Shown in pieces: positions 57,991-64,000 of a DNA stretch of 64,000 nucleotides. A model generated the notes under the pieces. That model made no database searches. It had not been told where the DNA came from and worked only from the letters and a program-made list of their open reading frames with translations. A program made the translations under genes and the position numbers. This DNA is from Gambelia wislizenii. Lineage: Eukaryota > Chordata > Lepidosauria > Squamata > Crotaphytidae. The stretch spans positions 280,978,265-281,042,264 of the forward strand of contig JAUMIR010000003.1 in NCBI GenBank assembly GCA_030847615.1. The letters are read 5' to 3'. The first letter of the stretch is position 1. Every line of letters starts with the position of its first letter.

Positions 57991-58866
57991 ATGCAGTAAC
58001 CCAATCACACAATTGGGTTACTGCACCTGCAGAGAAACAGCATTCAGAACATTCTAAAGCAGTTAGGCAAAGCTTTTGGGCAGTAGCTCTGCCTACCTCC
58101 CTGTGGTATATAAATACCGAGCCCGCCAAAAGCACCTCAGTTCTTTTCCATCTGCCGTGTAAGCAGCCACAGAAGGTTCTTCCTCAGCAGTTTCTCTTTT
58201 GGTTTTCTATTTTTCACTGGATATGTCTTAAACATCATTCGACCATTGCTCGGTATGCAATGCAAGGATTCTGGGCCAGGATGGACATTCAAAGTGTCTC
58301 CTCTGCTTGGGCAAAGCTCACATCATCACTTCATGTCACCAGTACAAAGCCTTCACTCCTCAGGCTCAGAGAACCAGGGAATCGAGGCTTAAAGGCTCTG
58401 CTCTACCAGCAATCCTTGAAACCAGCAGAAAACCCATCATCTACTCTGATGTCGAAGGATTCTGATCACTGTCAGGATTCGAAGATGCAAGCTCTGTCAA
58501 TACTGACTGCCTCAAAGGAGCCCACTAGGCATTCGTCTTTACGTTCGCTGCCAAATACATCCCATTCTAACCCTGCTTCGAAGCCTCATTCCTTCTCAAA
58601 GCATTCAAGAAGTGAGGCAGCCACCCACTCGTCATCTGCAAAAAAAGTCCAGTGCAGGTGTTGTTTCATCAGATTACTGTAACACCTCCTTGCTCGAAGG
58701 GTCAGGAGTCTCCTATTCCAAAACCGGCAACTACAGGAAAGTTGGTCAAGGCAAACCTTTCCAGTCAGAGGAGAAAAAGAAGCACAAGAAAAGCATTTGC
58801 CTCCTGCCATCACACTGATTTAAACTCTGGTTCGAGTGTCATATTCTCTGACTCAACCAGCTGTCA
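57990..58866 (+). mobile_element. DIRS family-1 5' end and gag, cut by L1
   Basis: Plus-strand 5' leader (caattgggttactgcacctg at about 58010, gggcagtagctctgcctac at about 58078), a TATA-like gtatataaatacc at about 58107, then gag. The leader is the reverse complement of the 3' terminal region at 5810-5910. It stops where an L1 is inserted (58867). Confidence 0.82.
58200..58860 (+). pseudogene. DIRS gag N-terminal fragment with zinc-knuckle-like motif
   Basis: From 58247 the frame reads CSVCNARILGQDGHSKC then LLCLGKAHIITSC, a cluster of Cys/His pairs, followed by KAFTPQAQRTRESRLKALL. The same layout appears in the minus-strand copy at 33416-33718. A Ser/Lys/His-rich region follows (SSLRSLPNTSHSNPASKP in another frame). 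Frameshifts prevent one continuous ORF. Confidence 0.75.
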
Positions 58867-59359
58867 ATTTTTATTATTATTATTATCTTTATTAAAAAGT
58901 TTTTACTCAATTACACCTATTATCCATCAAAAAATCCATTACCACAAATACATTCCATACAAATCCATATATTCAACTAAATAACATCTACCTCCTGCAT
59001 ACAAACATAATAACAACATTAAATATACTACCAAACAATAGGTTGCTTCCTACCATACTGGATCGTAAACTTGCTATTTCCTCTCTTTTAATCTTTCATT
59101 AATACCCAAACATAAATTCCTTTGCATATCTATTTCTATACAGTATCTATATAATTACAGGATTACTTCCACTTAAGCTACTATCTGCGTTTCCCAGGAC
59201 CCTGTACTTAGTTGTTCAAGAATTGGGAGCAGCCCTTCCATATAAGTATATATATATATATCAATGTATATATGTAAATATATTTATCTATGTATCTATG
59301 TGTCTAGCTTCCACTCTCCTTACTTAATTACCTATTAATAACCTTTGTCACCTGTTAGA

Positions 59360-62300
59360 CTAGTCAGTGAGCCATATTACTGCAACTTCATTCCATTCCA
59401 TCCTCAAGAAATCTATCCATTTCTCCCATTCTTTCCTAAATTTATTTTTTGTTTTGTAATTAATCCACATGGTGAGTTCTTCCATTCTTGCAATTTCCTC
59501 CATTTTTAACAACCATTCCTCTATCTTTGGTACTTCTTCCTGCTTCCAGTATCTAGCCAGGACTATACTCGCTGTGGTGGTCATAAAGAATATCAAGTTT
59601 CTCAACTCTTTCAGAAATTCTTTATCAACTAAATTTAATAAAAAGATCTCTGGTGTGAATCTAAATTCAATTTTTAATATTTTCTTTATCCAATTGTAGA
59701 TGTTTATCCAAAACTTTTTCACAATTCTGCATGACCACCACATATGGTAATAAGATCCTTCTTCTCTTTTACACTTCCAACATTTTTAATCCTTTTCTTT
59801 ATAAATTTTAGCTAGCTTTTGTGGTGTCACACACCAGCGGAACATCGTTTTGTAACAGTTCTCTCTTAGTTCCATGCATGATGTAAATTTAGTGTTACTT
59901 CTCCACAGCTCTACCCAATCTTCTAATTGTCTAGTATGCCCCACATTCTGTGCCCACTTCACCATATATTATTTTAAGGTTTCTGCTTCTAATTCCAAAT
60001 TCAATAAAATTTTATGTAATTCTGAATTTTTTATTTCTCTATGTTTTGCCAAAATCTTATCTAATTCTGTCTGTTGATGCTCTATTCCGATTAAATTATT
60101 ATCCATCTTGTATCTCTCAACTATCTGTCTATATTGGAACCAGTTACAGTCTATTTGATCTTCCTTTAATTCTTCTATTGTTTTTAATCTATTCATGCGT
60201 CCTTGGGTTTTTATCAGGTCTTTTATATGTCAGCCAATTTCCTCTATTCAACATTTCCATTCTTCTGAAAGATTCTTGGGGGGATATACCCACAATGGAA
60301 ATTTTAAATATAACTGTTTCTTTATCTCATTCCAAACATACAACATTGATTTCCTGAAAATGTGATTATTAAATTTTTTTGTCTATCTTTTCTTTCCCAT
60401 GCCAGAGGTATGCATGGAAACCAAATTTTATATCCACTTCTTCTAGCATTAGTATCCTATCATTATTTAATACAAACCATTCATATAGCAAAATTAAGAT
60501 TGATGAATTATAATATAATCTTAAATTTGGTAGTCCGAGGCCACCCTTATTCTTCTCTTCCTGTAACACCTTCCATCCTATCCTCGGCTTTTTACTCGCC
60601 CATTTAAACTTTGATATGTCTCTATCCCATGTTTTAAATAATTTCCTATTATATAAGACTGGAAGATTTTGGAATAGAAACAACATCTTTGATAATATCA
60701 CCATTTTCACAGCTGAAATTCTCCCCATAATTGACAAGCTTAATTTTTTCCATCTCTCCAAATCTTTCTTTATCTCTCTCCATATTCTATTATAATTATT
60801 TTCTGTTAAATCAAGATTATTATTTGTTGTCAGTATTCCTTAATATCTTGTTCGCCTCTTGATCTTATAATCCATTAATGTAGTTAGCTCCTCTTCCTCC
60901 TTTTTAGATAAGTTTTTTACTAGAATTATCATCTTTTCTTTATTTACTTTTATTCCTGATATCACCCCAAATGCCCACAGCTTTTCTTGCAATTTCCCGA
61001 TTGATTTTACTGGTTCCTCTAATGTTAGGGATATATCGTCTGCAAAAGCCGATATTTTATACTCCTGTTTCTTTATCCGAACACCAATTATTTCCTTATC
61101 ATCTCTAATATTTCTGCATAGAACCTCCAGACTCATTATAAAAAGTAAAGGTGACAGAGGACACCCCTATCTTACTCCCTTTTCTATTTTTATCTCTGGG
61201 GTCTTATGTCCATTAATTATAATTTGGGCAGTTTGTTTCTTGTAAATTGCTTTTACACCTTGTATAAATTTTTCTCCTAGCTTAACTTTCTCCATTACTG
61301 CCAACATGTATTGCCACCTCACGCTATCGAACGCTTTTTCGGCATCAAGGAATAGCATGGCCAGTTTTTTTTTTTTCAGATGCATCTCTCCGTATTCTAT
61401 AATATTTAATATTCTCCTAATATTATTTCTCATATGTCTAACTGGGAGAAACCCCATTTGGTCTAAATTTACCCAATCCTTCAAGATCTTCTTCAACCTC
61501 TCCGCCAGGATTATCACAAAAAGCTTGTAATCAATATGCAGCAGAGAGATTGGCCTATAGTTTTTCATCTCTTCTGGGTCCTTATTTTCCTTTAATATTA
61601 GGACAATATTCGCTTTTGACCAAGATGATGGTATATCCTCTCCTGCCATTATTTTGTTGAACAAATTACACAATGGTGTTTTTAATTGGTCTCCAAAAAT
61701 CTTATAGTAATTGGCCGAGAAGCCATCCGGGCCTGGTGTCTTACCAGCTTTCAGCAATTTAATAGCCTGATCAACTTCCATGGTGGTAATTCTTTTATTT
61801 AACTCTTCTCTCTGTTGTAAATTTATTATAGGAATTTTTGGATCATCTAAATATTTTCCTATTCTTTCTTTCATTGTGTGTTCCAGTTGTGTTTCTTTAA
61901 AAAGAGCTGTATAAATTTCTCCAAAAAGTCTTCTAATTCCCTCATTGTTCGTCACTAATTTATCCTTATTCTTTATTTTCAATATTTGTTGTTTCTCTTG
62001 AGCTTTTCTCAATCTATAGGCTAGCCATCTTCCAGTTTTATTACTTTGTTCATAATATCTTTGTTTCATAAATCTCATCTTCTTCTCTATTTCTTGTGTT
62101 GTGTCGATTTTCATTTGGTTTTGTAAAATTTTTGGTTCATTATTCACTTTTATATTTGTTGGATCATTTCCCAATTCCTTTTCCTTCTGTCCTAATGCAT
62201 CTTGTAATTTTTGCATTTCCCCCCTATTTTCTTATTTCTTTCACAATTTACTTGCATCAATATGCCTCTAATAACAACCTTACTTGCATCCCACACACTC

Positions 62301-63130
62301 TGCATTGTGACTTCCCCTTCTTTATTTTAACTGAAATAATTTCTTAAAGCCACTCTTACTCTCTCCTTTATATTCTCATCCTGTAGTAGTATCTCTTTCA
62401 ATCTCCAATTGTAGCTTCTTCTCTTATTTTTCAGCTTCAAACTTACCATGTTGTGATCAGAGACTGGTCTTGGGAATATTTCCATTGAGTCTATATTTCC
62501 CATCATATTTCTTGAGGATAAGAACATATTAATACATGAAAGCAAGTTGTGCCTATCAGAAAAGAATGTGTATTGTCTGGTATCATTATATAAGTATCTC
62601 CATACGTCTACCATAGATAGATTCTCCATCAGCTCAAAAAAGGACTTCGGCAGCTTTCTTTGTGTTTCTTTTATGCCCTTCCCTGATGCTCTATCTTTAA
62701 GTGGATCCAAGACTCCATTCCAATCCCCAAGACAAATTATACTATCATATTCCTTCTCTAATACTGCCTTCAATAAATCTTTGTAGAATTTGTCCCTGTT
62801 TTCTGAGGGGGCATATATTCCCAAAACTAAAGTTCTTTTATCCATGATATTTAATTCTACTCCAAGAATTTTAATCTTTTAATGTTTCTTTCGCATTCAA
62901 CTCTTTTTTAACATAGATCACAATCTCTCTTTTTTTCTTATCAATTGAGTTTATGAATTCTTGACCTAGTTTCCTATTTTTCAGCAGATTTTGATTTTTT
63001 CCTTTTATGTGTCTCTTGAATGCGGATTAAGTCTGCTTTAGTTCTTTCTAATTGGGGAAATACTTGGTTCCTTTTGCGTGGTGCATTCATTCCTCTCACA
63101 TTCCATGATACTATTTTGATCATCATCTTT
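59360..63130 (-). pseudogene. L1 ORF2 (endonuclease-RT-C-terminal), decayed
   Basis: ORF2 begins at about 63128 with MIKIVSWNVRGMNAPRKRNQ and continues ADLIRIQET. The second endonuclease stretch (62327-62845) has SIICLGDWNGVLDP and VSDHNMVSLKL. The RT (61167-62216) has KAGKTPGPDGFSANYY, NYRPISLLHIDYKLF, QMGFLPVRHMRNNI and MLFLDAEKAFDSVRW. A stop at 61167 separates this from KISAFADDISLTLEEP (60840-61136), the catalytic F-A-D-D box. Then come LPNLRLYYNSSILILLYEWF (60369-60761) and the C-terminal MWWSCRIVKKFWINIYNWI (59360-59743). Order is canonical; five or more breaks. Confidence 0.9.
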
Positions 63131-63176
63131 AGTTAACTTTAATTAATAAATTTATTATATTATATTTATTGTGTTC

Positions 63177-63890
63177 TTATTTTCTCAATCTATCTCTATT
63201 CCCTTCTCTATTCTCTATTTCCTTTTCCTCCTCACCCTCTGTTCCTGAATATTCTAATTCTTCCTCAACTTCCTCTTCTACCTCCTCCTCTAATTCTGAA
63301 TCATCTCCTTCATCTTTTTCTCTTCTAGTTTCCTTATGCTCAGTCATCATTTCCTCTCTGCTATTTCTCATTTCTTCAATCTCTTCCTCCTGATCTTCTT
63401 GTTCTTCTTGTTCCACCTGTTGTCCTTTGTTTGGTTTTATCTTATCTTCCTTGTCTTCCTTCAATGTTTCCCTTGGTTTTGTCTGGTCTTTTCCATTTTT
63501 TCTTTCTCTTTACCATCCAAATCTTTCCCATATTTAGTTAGAAAGTCTTTTGCTTTTTTTTATTGTGTTCAATCTATATCTACTCTGGCAGAAGTTGAAG
63601 GAAATCCCTTCTACTTTTTCTCAACGGTATTGTACTCCCTTTTTCTGTAATTTAGATGTCACGAATTGATATTCTTTCCTTTTTTAATATTTGTGCTGAG
63701 ATATCTTTGTAAATGGCTATTTCATTTTCCTCAATAATTAGATTTCTTTCATAGTTTTTTTTTCCAAAATTGGATCTCTAATTTTTCCTCTTGTAAAATA
63801 TGTAACGATATCTCTCGGTAGTCTTCTTCATGTGGCTACCCTTGAAATTATCCTAAAGATTCTGTCAATTTCCATCTCCATCCTTGCTAG
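63177..63890 (-). pseudogene. L1 ORF1 C-terminal part with long acidic tail
   Basis: From high to low: MEMEIDRIFRIISRVAT, then IIEENEIAIYKDISAQILKK (the conserved ORF1 C-terminal-domain block), then after frame changes YGKDLDGKEKEK, and finally an acidic low-complexity tail (63177-63464) rich in Glu/Asp/Lys, ending just before ORF2 starts at about 63128. The long Glu-rich tail is unusual for the L1 ORF1 proteins I know. The N-terminal coiled coil is absent. Confidence 0.75.
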
Positions 63891-63901
63891 AGGTAGAGCA
63901 A

Positions 63902-64000
63902 TCTCTCTCTCTCTGGCTTTTCTTCACAAACGAAGATTCAGGAAGGACTCATCCCGCGCTTTCTGCAAGCGCGCTGATGACTAAAAAGGCCAATCCGAGA
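63902..64000 (-). mobile_element. 3' end of a second RTE-like LINE copy
   Basis: Matches 15834-15918 with only a few differences (ggcttttcttcacaaacgaa against ggcttttcttcgcaaacgaa), including the zinc-finger end of the ORF. It starts with a (CT)n run, the element's GA-type tail on the minus strand, and continues off the right edge. It is inserted into the L1 ORF1. Confidence 0.93.

Larger units (their letters stand above)
58867..63890 (-). mobile_element. L1 LINE, ORF1 C-terminus to 3' end
   Basis: Minus-strand L1. The 3' end is an ATTATT tail at 58867-58885; the 3' region contains an AT microsatellite (about 59247-59262). ORF2 spans about 63128-59360 with several breaks, and the ORF1 C-terminus is at about 63890-63180. 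At 63,900 it is interrupted by another LINE tail. Confidence 0.9.

Noticed and set aside
50961..64000. Upstream SIM2 exons (bHLH, PAS-A, first PAS-B part)
   Set aside because: Searched both strands by eye for the conserved PAS blocks; none found among the transposons, so they probably lie beyond the right edge.

Overview
This window is vertebrate nuclear DNA, most likely from a squamate reptile. The evidence is spliced exons of two conserved genes, HLCS (+ strand) and SIM2 (- strand), in the tail-to-tail order known from human 21q22, embedded in a very mixed set of transposons: CR1, L2, L1 and RTE-like LINEs, DIRS-type tyrosine-recombinase retrotransposons, a tRNA-headed SINE, solo LTRs and palindromic MITEs. 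Assignment to squamates (perhaps an iguanian) is an inference from that repertoire. No bacterial-type operon, CRISPR array or defence system is present.

Layout. 1-3,080: minus-strand CR1 LINE running off the left edge. 3,083-5,960: plus-strand DIRS element. 6,249-11,102: the last three coding exons of HLCS, which encode the C-terminal part of the biotin ligase catalytic region; the intron between the first two holds an old L2 relic. 11,103-29,682: 18.6 kb between the two stop codons, holding simple repeats, a near full-length RTE-like LINE (15,833-19,818, with an 11-bp target duplication), a CR1 fragment and two MITEs. 29,683-50,960: five coding exons of SIM2 (end of PAS-B through the C-terminus), with consistent exon phases. 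SIM2 introns hold nested minus-strand DIRS copies (32.5-41 kb), an uninterrupted young L2 with a 28-bp target duplication (37,159-38,483), a solo LTR (46,499-46,950), a CR1 carrying a nested SINE (47,750-49,762) and a hairpin MITE (50,002-50,226). 51-64 kb: more SIM2 intron or upstream sequence made of DIRS pieces, two L1 copies (one carrying two solo LTRs), and the 3' tail of a second RTE-like copy at the right edge. Earlier SIM2 exons (bHLH, PAS-A) and earlier HLCS exons lie outside the window.

How the parts relate. HLCS attaches biotin to carboxylases; SIM2 is a bHLH-PAS transcription factor. They are neighbours but have no known shared pathway. Almost everything else is mobile DNA in successive layers of insertion. 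The target duplications seen here give relative ages: the L2, the first RTE-like copy and the solo LTRs have clean duplications, whereas the DIRS and older CR1 copies are frameshifted and stop-ridden. I found no convincing novel system. The points most worth checking are the DIRS arrangements, the young L2 with a candidate L2-tailed SINE, the long and compositionally shifted SIM2 last exon, and the MITE families.
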